DNA of 64,000 nucleotides, taken from Monodelphis domestica (lineage: Eukaryota; Chordata; Mammalia; Didelphimorphia; Didelphidae). The position numbers and the translations under genes are program-made. The stretch covers positions 18,120,755 through 18,184,754 of the forward strand of contig NC_077232.1 in the NCBI RefSeq assembly GCF_027887165.1. The letters are read 5' to 3'. Each line of letters opens with the position of its first letter. The first letter of the stretch is position 1. The notes beneath the pieces were generated by a model. It had not been told where the DNA came from. It did no database searches and saw nothing but the letters and a program-made list of their open reading frames with translations. Of the stretch, positions 49,343-61,399 are shown piece after piece.

Positions 49343-50691
49343 TGTAAAAGGAAATTCTTTGCTCTCTCTGAGTTTACACTTGTGAAAGGGAATCCTTTAT
49401 TCCCTTTATCTCTTTTGAGTTAACACTTTGGTTAACAATAAGGTAAGTACCCCTAGTTAGTACCTTCATTAGATTGTATTCATTCTCCTTTGTCTGCTTT
49501 TGAATTGAATCAACAAAAGCTTGAACACTCTACTTAGTACTAGGTGGAGGAGCTCTCTACCCTTTCAACTCAATCAGCCAGGAAATGAGAATTCACACCT
49601 TAGTCAACCAGGTATCTCTCAACTCTTTTGATGAGTATTCACCTCTCCAGAAGATGAGAAATGGTTCCCACAAACACTGCCTCCTGGGCAGTTGAAAAAA
49701 TAGCTAATTTGACACATATAATTATGTAGGTTTAAGGGTGGTATTATAGGGCCAGTAATCTGATTTGGGAAGGGTATACCAGCCCAGGGCAGACAGAGTC
49801 AGACCCTGAGCTAATAAACAGAGACATTATAATAGCAGGATAGTTTGGTTTTATAACTAAGGGAAAGGTGAAAAGGGCTTGGGATGTCTCAAGAGTATAA
49901 ATAAACCTCCCCTCAAAATAAGCTGGTAACTTCAGAGAGATGGTATCTACACTTGGATCACAAGGAAAGGCACAGAAGAGAGAATATCTAGTTCTCTAGG
50001 TCCACCCTAGAAGACTGGACAGAAACTCAACCTCCTGCCTGCTTAACTGTCTCATAGAAGAAGCAACAGTCTTGTCACTTCTCTAGAATTTTGGAACCTT
50101 CCTGCTTCTGCCTTGTAGCATTGCTCCTTTCCTTATAACACAGTGCTAGGCAATTTGGAAGCTGTGAAGCCATATTGGCCCTTGTAAAAAGGGTAAGGAA
50201 CAAGAAACCACTACAAAATACCCTGAATTTCTGGGACTGAAAGAGTCGACTTCAAGAAGGAAATTGGCTTATAGAAGGAGTTGGACTTCAAGAAGGAAAT
50301 CAGTTTCAAGAAGGTCAGATCAAGGAAGAGAGTTGGTCTCAGGAGGCACCTTCAGCTGGAGTCATTATCTTGACCTGCCTCTTGGAGGGAACTTGGGTGA
50401 GCGGACAGCTGGCTTTCCCTTCCTGTCTTCTGGAGAGAGCTTAATTCTGGTTGAAGGTCAACAAGTCCTGACTGAGCTGAGCACCAGAGCATTATAGCAT
50501 TATTTGGCTAGATAGGCTAATGTTTTCTCTAGTCCTTTGTATTTCTCTACTTTCATTCTTCCCACCCCTTTTGTAAATAAAAGCTATTAAAGTCATTCCA
50601 ACTTTGAGCAATAATACTTTGAATCAGTGACCACCATTATTATTTATAATTTTTATATATTTTAGTCAAACCATTAAAATTTAATTCTAAT
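49343..50691 (+). mobile_element. Large LTR-like insertion
   Basis: About 1.35 kb starts TGTAAAAGG and is absent from the OR6 unit, where flank runs straight through at about 61,255. An AATAAA signal (TGTAAATAAAAGC) lies about 110 bases from the right end. CTCA flanks both sides, which fits class I-type insertion. The open frame at 50,264-50,497 looks like chance. It may be one long LTR or an LTR with other repeat inside. Confidence 0.5.
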
Positions 50692-50897
50692 CCTCAGAAA
50701 GGAAAACATCTCTAGACCTTTCCACTTAGGTTATTGACTTTCACCAGACAATGTCACAATACTAGAATTCAACTGAAATAAGGCTTGTCAAAAAGCCAGG
50801 CCTAGGTTGCTAGGTAGTCTTGAATGCTTTTGCTGTTAATCAAAGTGTTTCTCCTTTTCCATGTGGTAAACTGTGTTTACTCTTTAGGTGATTCTCT

Positions 50898-50946
50898 CAA
50901 TCTGATGACTGGGCTTCACATGATCATCTCTTGTAATGGATGGGTT
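50898..50946 (+). pseudogene. Tiny OR remnant (helix 2-3 loop)
   Basis: About 50 bases resemble the region encoding [17 protein letters not shown] of the intact ORs, with GATCATCTCTTGTAATGGAT as the best-kept part. It sits at the position, relative to flanking paralogous DNA, where the decayed ORs at 40.9 and 62.2 kb lie, which supports the reading. Everything downstream was replaced by LINE-1 sequence. The match is too short to be sure on its own. Confidence 0.35.
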
Positions 50947-51009
50947 ATTTGTATTTTTTAATTTAAGATTTTTACTAATGTGGACTGTTTCCTCTAGTCA
51001 GAGACGAGA

Positions 51010-51640
51010 GGATGGAATTTTTTTATTTTAATTTTAAAGGTTCTTTTTTTCGTGTCTTGCAAAGTACATTTTCATATTGGTCATTTTTGTAAGGGTATTC
51101 TCATACATAACCCAAATGCCAAGTAAAGCAAAGATTCACTGAAGTGAAAGATGACTTCAACATTTCTTTCTTTCAAGATGGATAGCATTCATCATCATAA
51201 ATAGTTTAGGATTGTCCTAGGTCAGTGCATTGATAAGAGTAGCCATGTTTTCACAGAAAATCATCATTCAATATTGCCGTTATTATGTATAGTGTTCTCC
51301 CAGTTCTGTTTATTTCACTCTGCATCTTTTCCTTAAGTTCTTTCCAGCTGCTTCTGAAATCATCCTGCCTATCATTTCTTTTGCACATTAGTATTCCATT
51401 ATCAACATGTACCACAATTTGTTCAGTCATTGCCCAATTGATGGACATACCCTTAGTTTCCAATTTCATGCCACCACAAAAAGAGGTGCTATAAATATTT
51501 TTGTACAAATAGATCCTTTCCCTGCTTTTTAATTATATCTTTGGGATGCAGACCCAGTAATGACATGCCAGATCAAAGGGTATCTACAGCTTTAGAACCC
51601 TTCATGTATAGTTTCAAATTGCTAATAGGATGGAATTTGA
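51010..51640 (-). mobile_element. LINE-1 3' end
   Basis: The minus strand encodes SFCGGMKLETKGMSINWAMT and SEINRTGRTLY at 51,251-51,508, the ORF2 C-terminus. It replaces the body of the small OR remnant at 50.9 kb. Confidence 0.75.
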
Positions 51641-51856
51641 AAGTGTATATATAGAAGGATTTGCTTTGACAGAGAAAAGGGACATCCATTCATCAAAATT
51701 AGAAAGGAACTAAAGAAATGATAGTAGGAGGCACCTGGGTGATATGGAATGAGAGAAGAGGTAGCTATCAGTGAATTTAAAACACAAATACTAGAAAGAA
51801 ATAATAAATAAAACTTAATTTTCACTATGTAGAATTTTAAAGTGTTTATTACATTT

Positions 51857-52680
51857 ATTTGTTTTTAATTTTAAAATATTTTCCCATGGTTCCATGATTA
51901 ATTTCCAATCAGGAGGAATTTAGAACACTTTTTCATGTTATTATTAGTAATTTTGTTTTATTTATCTGAAAATTGCTTTTTCATATCCTTTGACCATTTG
52001 TAAATTGGGAAATGGCTTAATTTCTCATACATTTGACTTAGTTCTTATATATTTGAGAAATTAGACCTTTGTCAGAGAATTTTGTTTTAAATTTTTTTCT
52101 TAGTTTGTTGCTTTCCTTCTAATTGTGGTTTCATTGCTTTTGTTTCTATAAAATCTTTTAAATTTAATATTATCAAAATTATTCATTTTTCATCTCATAA
52201 TGTTTTCTATCTCTTGCTTGGTCTTAAATTCTTTCCTTTCCCAAAGATGCAATAGGTATACTATTCTATGTTCACTTCTAGTTTACTTATAAGTTCCCTC
52301 TTTATATTTAAGTCATTCACCCATTCTGAATTTATCTTGGTGTAGGGTGTGAGATGTTGATCTACACCTAATCTCTTTCATACTGTTTTCCAATTTTTCC
52401 CAGCAGTTTTTGTCAAATAGTGAATTCTTGTCTCAAAAGCTGGGATCTTTGGGTTTATTGAACACTATCTTGCTGAGGTCTTTTACTGCAAGTCTATTCC
52501 ATTGATCTGCCCTTATGTCTCTTAGTCAGTACCATATTGTTTCGATGACCATTGCTTTATAGTTCAATTTCAGATCTGTTACTTGCAGGCCTCCATCCAT
52601 CACATTTTTTATTAGTTCCCTTGATATTATTAATCTTTTGTTCATCCAAATGAACTTTGTTATAATTTTTCTAATTCTAT
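51857..52680 (-). mobile_element. LINE-1 with internal deletion
   Basis: Flanked by AAGTGTTTATTACATTT (51,840-51,856) and AAATGTCTATTACATTT (52,681-52,697). The 3' tail end joins directly to mid-ORF2 at about 51,905, so the last part of ORF2 and most of the 3' UTR are missing. Confidence 0.8.
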
Positions 52681-53469
52681 AAATGTCTATTACATTTAAA
52701 TAATTTTAAAATTTCCTGTTTATCTGTATCCCCTTTAGAAATGCCTTCTACTAATTCTGTATGTTTTTAGAATGGTTCACTGGTTCTCTTTTATTTCCTC
52801 TTACTTTCATCACTGACATTATTCTAACAAAATTCTGCATATTTCTCCCATGTCCTATCAGATATTTTTACACAAAGAAGCAAATAAATTGAAGCTACAT
52901 TATTAGAAGGCACTATGCCTGGGGCCAAAGGGACTTATCACATTCCTATTGTCTATAATGTTACTCCATCAAATCTATACCTAGTGAGCTCATGGCCCTA
53001 ATTTTTTGTCTCTTTTGAGAGCAGTCATATTCTCTGTATACCATGGAGCAACCCTGACAAAAACATCTGAATATATCCATGATTTCCCTTACTAATAATT
53101 ATGATGAGTCCCCACAGACCTGAGTATGCTATTATGTATTTTTCAGAGGTGTAGATTTAGTAATTGTGGATGTTCTCAGAGCAACTTTTGTCCCTTAAGA
53201 GCACCATCATTTCCCTTTTTATAAAAGTCTACTACAAGTTTATGAACAAAAACTACAGAAAGTCCTTTATGTCTCAATTTGGACCAACATCCATTGGACA
53301 AGCTTGATGTTTGGTCATCATTATTCATATACTAATTAGATTAAAATAAATTTTCCCTTGGCTTTGTTTATCTGGGATCTTACTGTCACTAAGATCAAGA
53401 AGAATAATGATAGAGGACAGTAGAACTTGATCTGAAAATTCTCAATATTTAGCACCAGACATCAAGAAG

Positions 53470-53562
53470 ATTTCAGTTTCTTATTGAAGACTTATCCTTA
53501 GGTGAAGCTACTTACTCCTTCCACCTGGCATCTTGTCATCATCTTAAAGGATCCAGGTAGGT
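53470..53562 (+). other. Predicted noncoding first exon end and splice donor of OR6
   Basis: GGATCCAG|GTAGGT with the cut at 53556/53557, preceded by CTTGTCATCATCTTAAAGG as in the OR5 copy. It pairs with the acceptor at 55379-55380. Confidence 0.6.
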
Positions 53563-53734
53563 ATAAGATATTAGTGTGACAGATTCACTCAGTTCTTTAA
53601 TATGTGTACTATGTGAAAGAAAAGAATTAATCTTTATCTTTGAGGTATGGGGAGATAATGGGTTCAAAGTTCAAGATTTGGAACTTCCATTTTCATAATG
53701 TTTTGTGTTAATCTATTCAGATAGATAAGAATGC

Positions 53735-53965
53735 TAGCTAGCATTTATTTAGCATTTCAAGGTTCTTAAAACACTGTTCATTTGTAAAATTTCAATTGAT
53801 ACTCATAATAACCCTGTGATGGCAGATGTTATTTTAGAGATGAAGAAACTGAGGCTGAGAGATATTAGGTGACTTGTTTAGGTTCATACAGAGAATAAAT
53901 GTTTTAGAAAGAGTTTGAAGTCAGTTCCTCCTGATTCCACATCCTTCACTCCATCTTCTATGCCA
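53735..53965 (+). mobile_element. MIR-type SINE inside the OR6 intron
   Basis: GATGAAGAAACTGAGGCTGA is a textbook MIR core segment. Copy of the element in the OR5 intron. Confidence 0.72.
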
Positions 53966-54164
53966 TTGAAGACCCTTGTAAATCTTAAGCTTGAATGGGA
54001 AAAGATCTAAGGGAAGATCTAATTTTATAACTAAAGAAAGTGAGACTCAGATGCTAATTGGTCTTGAGTAATATTAATGTTATTATAGTATATATTATAT
54101 ATACATATATATAATAAAGGCTTAAATGTAAGCCTTCACCCCTATTTATTATTATTTTTATTTT

Positions 54165-54361
54165 TAAAAACCCTTACTTTTCATCTTGGAGTCAATACTG
54201 TGTACTGGCTCCAAGGTAGAAGAGTGGTAAGGGATAGGCAATGGGGGTTAATTGACTTGTTCAGGGTCACACAGCTGGGAAGAGTCTGAGGTCAGATTTG
54301 AACTTAGAACCTCCCATCTCTAGGCCTGGCTCTCAATCCACTAAGCTACCCAACTGCCCCC
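54165..54361 (-). mobile_element. core-SINE inside the OR6 intron
   Basis: Antisense copy from CCCTTACTTTTCATCTTGGA to CCAACTGCCCC. Absent from the OR5 intron. Confidence 0.82.
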
Positions 54362-55408
54362 TCATCTCATAATTATAACAGTCTTGTCACACCATCAATT
54401 GCCATTATTTCAAATACTGATCATTTGTTCTCCCATGGATTTCAAAGCTCTGCATAAGGAACTGTGAACTCTGAAAAGCTAAAAATCTCTTCCAGTTATT
54501 ATAAATCATATTTTCTTGTTAGCAAATGTCTTAAAGTGTTGTCATTGCACATGTAACACTGTACATTTTGGATGCAAAAATGCTATGTAGTTTTATTCAC
54601 TCATCCTGCAGGTATTGTAATGGAGACACAGGTTGGGGAGGTGACCTGCCTAAAGTTCCAGAGTAAGTTAGTGGTAATGACAGGAGTAGTACCCTGCACT
54701 GTGAACTCTAATATTTTCCCCAAATCTGTTTTCCTTAAAGGGGTAAATATTTGCATCCAGAGTATGATCATTCAAATATTGGCTCCGTCATGTAGACTTT
54801 GGGCAAATCACTTATTCATGAAGTAGATAACTTAAAGGGCTCTTCTCAATTTTAAATGAACAAATGTTTAAGACTTTATGGAGAAATTATTGATCATAAT
54901 GTGTTCAATTCTAGTCATGCAATTAATTCAACAAGTATTTATTTTTTTACTATATTCTAGAGATTGTCACAGAGAACACCTACATATTTATATCTTCAAT
55001 GATGTCATATCCTACTTATAGCAAACACTATATAGAAAATACATAATTGAAAGATAGCAGGCTGTGCTCAAAAGGAGAAATTCATGATTTTCAGTAATAT
55101 ATCAAGAGTATGACCACAATATTTGTGGCTCATGCATAGTAAAAATAGAGGTCAAGGGTACTGTGGAATTTCAGCAAAGTGTCCAGTAATGATCTTAATG
55201 AGTATGGGGCATGAGTTATGATGTGTGCTGAAAAGTTACCACTACAATATTTGCATGACCTTATAAAAACTCGATTTTTATGTAACATAATTTTGTAGTA
55301 TAATATTTTACAATATATGATTCACAAGAGATGGATAATTGCCTATGACTAATCTGATGATTGTTTTTCTCTTTCCCAAGGGAATCACCCAAATCACTAC
55401 AAGTATTT

Positions 55409-56338
55409 ATGGAGAATGGCTCAGAGGTGAAGGAGTTCATCCTTGTGGGATTGACAGATGCCCCAGAGCTTCAGGTTCCCCTCTTCATAATATTCACTAT
55501 CATCTACCTCATCACCCTGGTGGGAAACCTGGGTATGATAGTCCTGATATTGTGGGACTCCCGTCTCCACACACCCATGTACTTTTTCCTCAGTAACCTC
55601 TCTCTGACTGATCTTGGCTATTCTTCTGCCATTACCCCTAAAGTTATAGCCGGATTCCTCCCAGGGAACAAAACTATCTCCTATAGTGAGTGTGTTGCAC
55701 AAATGTTCTTCTTTGTGCACTTTGTCACCATTGAAAGTTATCTCCTGGCTGTTATGGCTTATGATCGTCAGGTAGCTGTGTGTAAGCCCCTCCATTACAC
55801 CACCACCATGACGTCCAGTGTGTGTGTCCGTCTGGTTATTGGATGCTGTATCTTTGGTTTTCTTTGTTCTTCCCTTCACACAGGAAACACTTTCACCCTA
55901 TACTTTTGTAATTCCAATGTGATCCATCACTTTTTCTGTGATGTCCCACCCCTCTTTGTTCTCTCCTGCTCTCTCACATATGTCCATGAATTGGTTCTCT
56001 TCTTTGGTGTTAGTTTCAATGCTTCTCTTACCCTTTTTTTCATTGTGAAATCCTATTTTTCCATTTTCATTGCCATTTTGAGAATGAGTTCAGCTGAGGG
56101 CCGCCAGAAAGCGTTTTCTACTTGTGCTTCCCATCTCATAGCTGTATCCTTGTTTTATGGAACAATAATCTTCATGTACTTACAACCTAGCTCTAGCCAT
56201 TCCATGGACACAGACAAAGTGGCTTCAGTGTTCTACACCATGGTCATCCCCATGTTGAATCCTCTGGTCTACAGTCTGAGGAATAAGGAAGTCAGCAATG
56301 CTTTTAGGAAAATCATGGGAAGACAAAATCTTAGTTAG
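55409..56338 (+). CDS. OR5B-like: Olfactory receptor OR6, B-type OR5B-like, intact
   Basis: This 309-residue odorant receptor is the tandem paralogue of OR5, 12.57 kb downstream of it. As with OR5, an in-frame ATG at 55361 lies before the splice acceptor (AG at 55379-55380), so the MENGSEV start at 55409 was chosen. It carries [25 protein letters not shown] and [21 protein letters not shown]. It differs from OR5 mainly in helices 3-5, for example [13 protein letters not shown] and [24 protein letters not shown] replaces the usual [13 protein letters not shown] before helix 6. The donor at 53556/53557 predicts a 1.8 kb intron. The frame is complete. Confidence 0.95.
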   Translation: MENGSEVKEFILVGLTDAPELQVPLFIIFTIIYLITLVGNLGMIVLILWDSRLHTPMYFFLSNLSLTDLGYSSAITPKVIAGFLPGNKTISYSECVAQMFFFVHFVTIESYLLAVMAYDRQVAVCKPLHYTTTMTSSVCVRLVIGCCIFGFLCSSLHTGNTFTLYFCNSNVIHHFFCDVPPLFVLSCSLTYVHELVLFFGVSFNASLTLFFIVKSYFSIFIAILRMSSAEGRQKAFSTCASHLIAVSLFYGTIIFMYLQPSSSHSMDTDKVASVFYTMVIPMLNPLVYSLRNKEVSNAFRKIMGRQNLS

Positions 56339-57499
56339 GCATCTCCTTTTAATTAAGGAATAAAGTACCCAAATATTTGTCTTCTATTCTATTTTCTTTA
56401 ATATGCAATATCTTCTGGGCTCACACACACCTTATTTTTCATTGATTATGCAATAAACTCTCTCTTTCTCTTACATTTTATAATATCTTTTCTAACTATC
56501 TTCTTGCATCTGATTTCATAATCAATAATTTATAAAACTTTGGGTATTTGGAAAATTTTTTAAACTTCATCTCTCAGTAAATGGGACCTTTAAAGTTTGT
56601 GTCTCTTCATTTTTTCACAGGAGCTTTCACAGAATTCCGATATCACAGAAAATTATGATTTGTTGTGCACATCAGCCCTTATGGGTCTGCTGTATTTACT
56701 CATCATGTGATTCTGGGCAGACTATGGTTGAGTGAGTTGAAGAAATGGGCCATCATCACTGCATTACTGATCTCAAAGTTTTTCTAAAAAGACTAGTAGA
56801 AGATCAGCCATTATTGTCCCCATTCTTTTGTACTTGACAAGAGTTGTCATATGGGAGAGAAGTGATGTATATATCTCCCAGTGCAGCAACTCCCTGTTCT
56901 TCTGTGGACTGGCAACCTTTGCCCAACATATATTCTTGAAGAGTTTGTTGGGAGATCTTAGAATTTAAATTAATTATATATATTCACACAAGCAGTCACA
57001 GACAGGACCTTGCAAGTGATTGGCACATAGTAAGTACTCAGTACGTTTTGTTCCCTGATTTGACTGACTTAATTGTAGGCCAATCTTTTGTACATAATTT
57101 TGTGAATTTTAAGCCTTTTTTTTTTTTTGAGGTGAAAAAGTACCTAACTTATCTGGATTGGCCTGCATGTAAAAACTACTGAGGTTTGTTTTTTCTTCAT
57201 GATGTTTTCTCCTCTATGTTATCATTAATAAATAAATTCACATTATTAAAATTAGAATCAATGAATAAAAGAATTGGAGAATTGGAAGAGACCTCAGTAA
57301 TCCTATAATCTACCTTATAACCCAAAAAAGTCTCCACTCCACATTTTCAGGAAGAAATCCAGTTTCTGTTTAAAGACCTATAAGGAGGGATGAGCCACTG
57401 CCTTTTGAAAGTATCCATTTCAGTTTTGTACAGCAGTAATGGCTTAGCAACTTTTCCCTAATATCTATTCTAAAGTTACTTCCTCCTAACCTCCCACTA

Positions 57500-58380
57500 T
57501 TCTATTCTTTATTCATCCAATACAGCATTTCTTACAGCACAGCAATATTCCAATGCATTGAGGTACAACAATTCTTTTAGTCATTCTCCATTGATGGGCA
57601 TCCAATTTGTACTATTTTCAGAATCATTGTTTTACCTGTTTTCTTGTATATGGGGACTTCCATCTCAGTAGTGCCTTCCTTGGGGCATAAGGCTAGCGGT
57701 GAGTCTCTGGTTCAAAGTGTATGGGAATTTTATTCACTTTATTGGCAGAATTTCATGTTTCTTTCCAAGATTATGTTACTATTTCACAGCCCTCTCACAA
57801 TATATTAGTGTGTCTATCCCCCACAGTCCCTCCAGCATTGATTATTGACATTTTTGCATTATTTTTGTCATTTATATGGTGAGAGCTGAAGTCTCAGGGT
57901 TGTTTTGTTTTATATTTTTCTTATTTTAGGGAATTGTCATCAAATATTTTTATATATTTCTATCTCTTTATCTACACATATATAATTACATGTATATACA
58001 CACACCCACATGAATACACAAATACATAATCTTAGACATCAATCTATCAGTGCAATTTGACACAAAGATTTTTCCCCCGTTCTACTTAACTCCTTATTTT
58101 ACATGTTTTATTTTTATCTGTGTAGGAGCTTTTTATATTTAATAAAAATCTATTTTATCTTTTTGTCTCCTATTCCTTATTTGCTTTAAAATACATCTCC
58201 CACCTATAGCTGTAAGAAGTATATGATCCATTTCTAATATTTTTTGATATGTGCTATGTAATGTTCTTGAAGGTTAATTCTTCACTTATAATGTATTATA
58301 GAATATAGTGTAATGTATTGTTCTAAACCCAGTTGCTATCAGACTACTATCTAGTTTTCCCAGAAGTTTTTTTTTAAACA
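57500..58380 (-). mobile_element. Old LINE-1 ORF2 tail, OR6 copy
   Basis: Duplicate of the 46,080 element with TCTCCATTGATGGGCATCC near its start. Confidence 0.6.
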
Positions 58381-58949
58381 AATGAAGGAATTGTGGGAAT
58401 TAGGACAGCAAGTGGTTGATTGTGGAAACTGAGTGAACCACACTGACTCCATCTTGTGACTCAATTCTGGAACTAGCTCAGTTCCTTTTCTATTCAATTA
58501 TGGGTCCAGTTCTGTCTTGTGAGAAAAGCTTATTCAAATGTGAGAATACCTTATTGCATTGTTTTAACTTAGCGCTATATGGTCTGTAGGAACCACCTGT
58601 CCAAGCTGTTTAGAGAACTTTACTTAAGGACCTAGTTTCTGTTGACCAGAAGTACAGTCAGATCCTCAGATTGATGCAAAGAGTTTCCCCATAATTGTAC
58701 ATCTCAAGCAACCCATATGTCTTAGCTGAAAACTGGCCCCATACTGATCAGCCAGTTCTTTTGATTGTTTACAAAATCTTGGGAGGAAAGGAACAATTCT
58801 TTTCCTGAATTCAGAAAACTGGACCTTTTCCCTTTCTCCTTCCCAACTTGGAATGACCCCAATCTTTCCTCCAATGAAAACTATGATTGCTTAGAGTATT
58901 GATTACTTGTAACTAATTGACTTTATTTGATTATTATTATAATTTTTTT

Positions 58950-59169
58950 TTTATTAAACCCTTACCTTCCGTCTTGGAGTCAATACTGTGTATTGGCTCC
59001 AAGGCAGAAGAGTGGTAAGGGCTAGGCAATAGGGGTCAAGTGACTTGCCCAGGGTCACACAGCTAGGAAGTGGCTGAGGCCAGATTTGAACCTAGGACCT
59101 CCCATCTCTAGGCCTGGTTCTCAATCCACTGAGCTACCCAGCTGCCCCCTTGCTACCCAGCTGCCCCCT
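58950..59169 (-). mobile_element. core-SINE with duplicated head end
   Basis: Antisense copy ending in two tandem GCTACCCAGCTGCCCCCTT segments. TTGATTATT flanks both sides. Absent from the OR5 unit (about 47,570). Confidence 0.85.
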
Positions 59170-59389
59170 TGATTATTTTTAATGCCCAAAAGTCTGGCTT
59201 CCCTGTATTTAATATTTAGCTCTAAGCTGAGGAATGAGGTTGGTCCTACTTTTGTTGGCAATTGTCATGAATTATTTAATAAATTGATATACTCAGAAGA
59301 TTAAACCTTTGTTTCCTCATTTTTTTCATCTTTCATTTGTTACACAGATGTGTTCTTTACCTAGGAGATTTATATTTTCCACTTTATCA

Positions 59390-59630
59390 ATCAATTAACC
59401 AATAAACCTTCATTTTGTGTCTATCATATTCTAGTCACTTTGCTAAGCACTGAAGATAGAAAAAGAAGCAAAAGACAGAGTTTGACTTTAAAGAGATTAT
59501 CATGTAATGGTAGGAAAAAAACCCAAATATATACAAAGAAGCCATAGACAGGATAATTAGCAAATACTTAACAGGTAGAATGAAAGAAGCCTGAAAAGCA
59601 TTCCTTTAGAAGAGATTTCAGTTGAGATTT
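59390..59630 (+). mobile_element. Interspersed repeat of uncertain family, OR6 flank
   Basis: Paralogue of the 47,770 element with the same CTTTGCTAAGCACTGAAGAT and GCAAAAGACAGAGTTTGAC stretches. Confidence 0.5.
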
Positions 59631-59881
59631 CCTAGAAGTCATCAGAGAGATTAGTTCAGGTAATGGGGACAGCTAGAGAAAAATGCCTCAGGGCCAAATA
59701 TAATTATTGATTTACACTGTGATTCTTCCTCTTCTGATCTTTTCAAGTGATCTATCTCAATTTTATCTCATTCACAAAGGTTTGTATGTATATATTTTTA
59801 AATTCTTTTATAAAATGAACTCTATATTTTCAAAATACCTCTTAGTATTTGTTTTTAGCAAAACAAAAATCACTGTGGCAT

Positions 59882-60390
59882 TGACAGGAACTGGCCCTGT
59901 CAATGTCTGGGGACTGTCAAAGGGATAAGAAGAATGACATGCTATAAGAACAATGAGAGGAATATTGTGGGGTCAGGAGGGCCAAGCTGCTCATGGCAAG
60001 CAAGGCAACTTTATTGAAAGTTATGTTTTCTTTTATACAGGGAGAAAAACAAGCTGGGGCTCCAGTACAAATTTTCCACACCCATAGTAACAGGTAATGC
60101 TTAACAGAAAGATCTTAAGTGAGCACAATGCAATCTCCCATACATCAGTGATTTATAGGAAACATGTTGTGCAGGGGCTTGAGAAACAGGGGGAGTTTCC
60201 ATAGGTTGCTTGATACATACAAGAGTTTCCCTGGGTTACATGATACATACACAATCAGGGGTTTCTAGGGGTTTTAGACCCAAACATTACCTAGAAGAGG
60301 AAAGGAGAGAAGGGAGGGGAAGTGTGGTTGGGGACCCTCTGCTATATGTCCTAGAGCCATGCTTGAGGATCTCAGGCTATACCTCCTACA
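59882..60390 (-). mobile_element. Solo LTR, class II-type, in OR6 flank
   Basis: A 509-base TG...CA element has TGGCAT at 59,876-59,881 and 60,391-60,396. The OR5 unit has the empty site at about 48,300. On the minus strand CAATAAAG gives the polyadenylation signal. It inserted after the OR5/OR6 duplication. Fossil without internal genes. Confidence 0.78.
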
Positions 60391-61399
60391 TGGCATAATA
60401 GAAAGTTTTTGAATGTTATTATGAAAATCTCAACATCTAAACCAACTCATTACGCTTGTGGGCATATTATAAATCAAACAGCAAATGTGGTAATAGTATC
60501 TTTCCTTTACTAAGGCTAGGTGAAGCTATTTAACAAGGAAACCATCCACCCAAGGTGCTTTGTTACCTTTTCTTTGTTACCTTTCTGGCCCGGGTCTTTC
60601 TTATCTAGGAGAAAGATTCAAACAATTTTTATGCCCAATTGTACCAATTATTAGGTATCTTTTCTTCTCCAAAGATTTTTTCAGTTTAAGCTCCTGTCCC
60701 CAACATCAACCTGTAAGATTATCTATTAATTATGAATGATATTAAAACCACCAAATCTTATTATGCAACAATGACTAATTCCTCATTTCCATTCAACATT
60801 GATTAAATTTTACAAAAGGATATTTGCTCTTTAGATATGGCAAGAAAAATAATGTGTGAACATGTGCCCAAGCATCTTAGTGGCATCATCCACTCTGTAT
60901 CATCTCAGTGTCTTGGGAGAGCAGGATCCCAATTTATCTTAGTTTCTACATATTATTGGTCCCATCAAGTTCATGTCTAGTTTGTGTGATAAAGTGTGAG
61001 TTTGATTTTTGCTTCTCATCTCATATGAGATGTCCTCTTGGAGGTCATTCTCAAGAGGTGGTTCCTTGACCCTCAGAATATTAATACTCGTGACCACAAA
61101 ATTTGGAATGAACTTCAAGTACTTGGGTTCTGGTAGCTCACTTTCTTGACCTTTTAAAACTTCACTGGTCAAACATTTCACTTCCTGGAAAAAGAAAGGG
61201 ATAAAAAATTTCAAATGCAGAGTTTCATAGAAGGTACCTTTCTTGGGACTACATGGCCTCAGAAAGAGGAAAATCTCTGAAACCTTTACAATTAGATTAC
61301 TGACTTTCACCAGACAATGTGAAGTAAGGGGCCACAATAGTAGAGTTCAACTGAAATAAGGTTTGTTAAAACATTCAGGTCTAGGTTGCTAGGTATTCT

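Larger units (their letters stand above)
41340..50960 (+). repeat. Duplication unit of OR5 (B-type)
   Basis: It aligns in order with the OR6 unit: upstream from about 41,440 with 52,690, the OR itself, and the downstream flank to about 50,950 with 62,170. OR5-specific insertions include a LINE-1 (44,805-45,990), a small solo LTR (48,563-48,905) and a larger LTR-like insertion (49,343-50,691). Between them, 43,771-44,790 and 46,960-48,560 contain only decayed flank shared with OR6. Confidence 0.75.

Noticed and set aside
50264-50497. 77-codon open frame rich in Arg, Ser and Gly
   Set aside because: It lies within an LTR-like insertion, has no recognisable domain and is absent from the OR6 unit.
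60939-61337. 132-codon minus-strand open frame
   Set aside because: The paralogous stretch near 49,000-49,300 does not keep the frame and no known protein is recognised.
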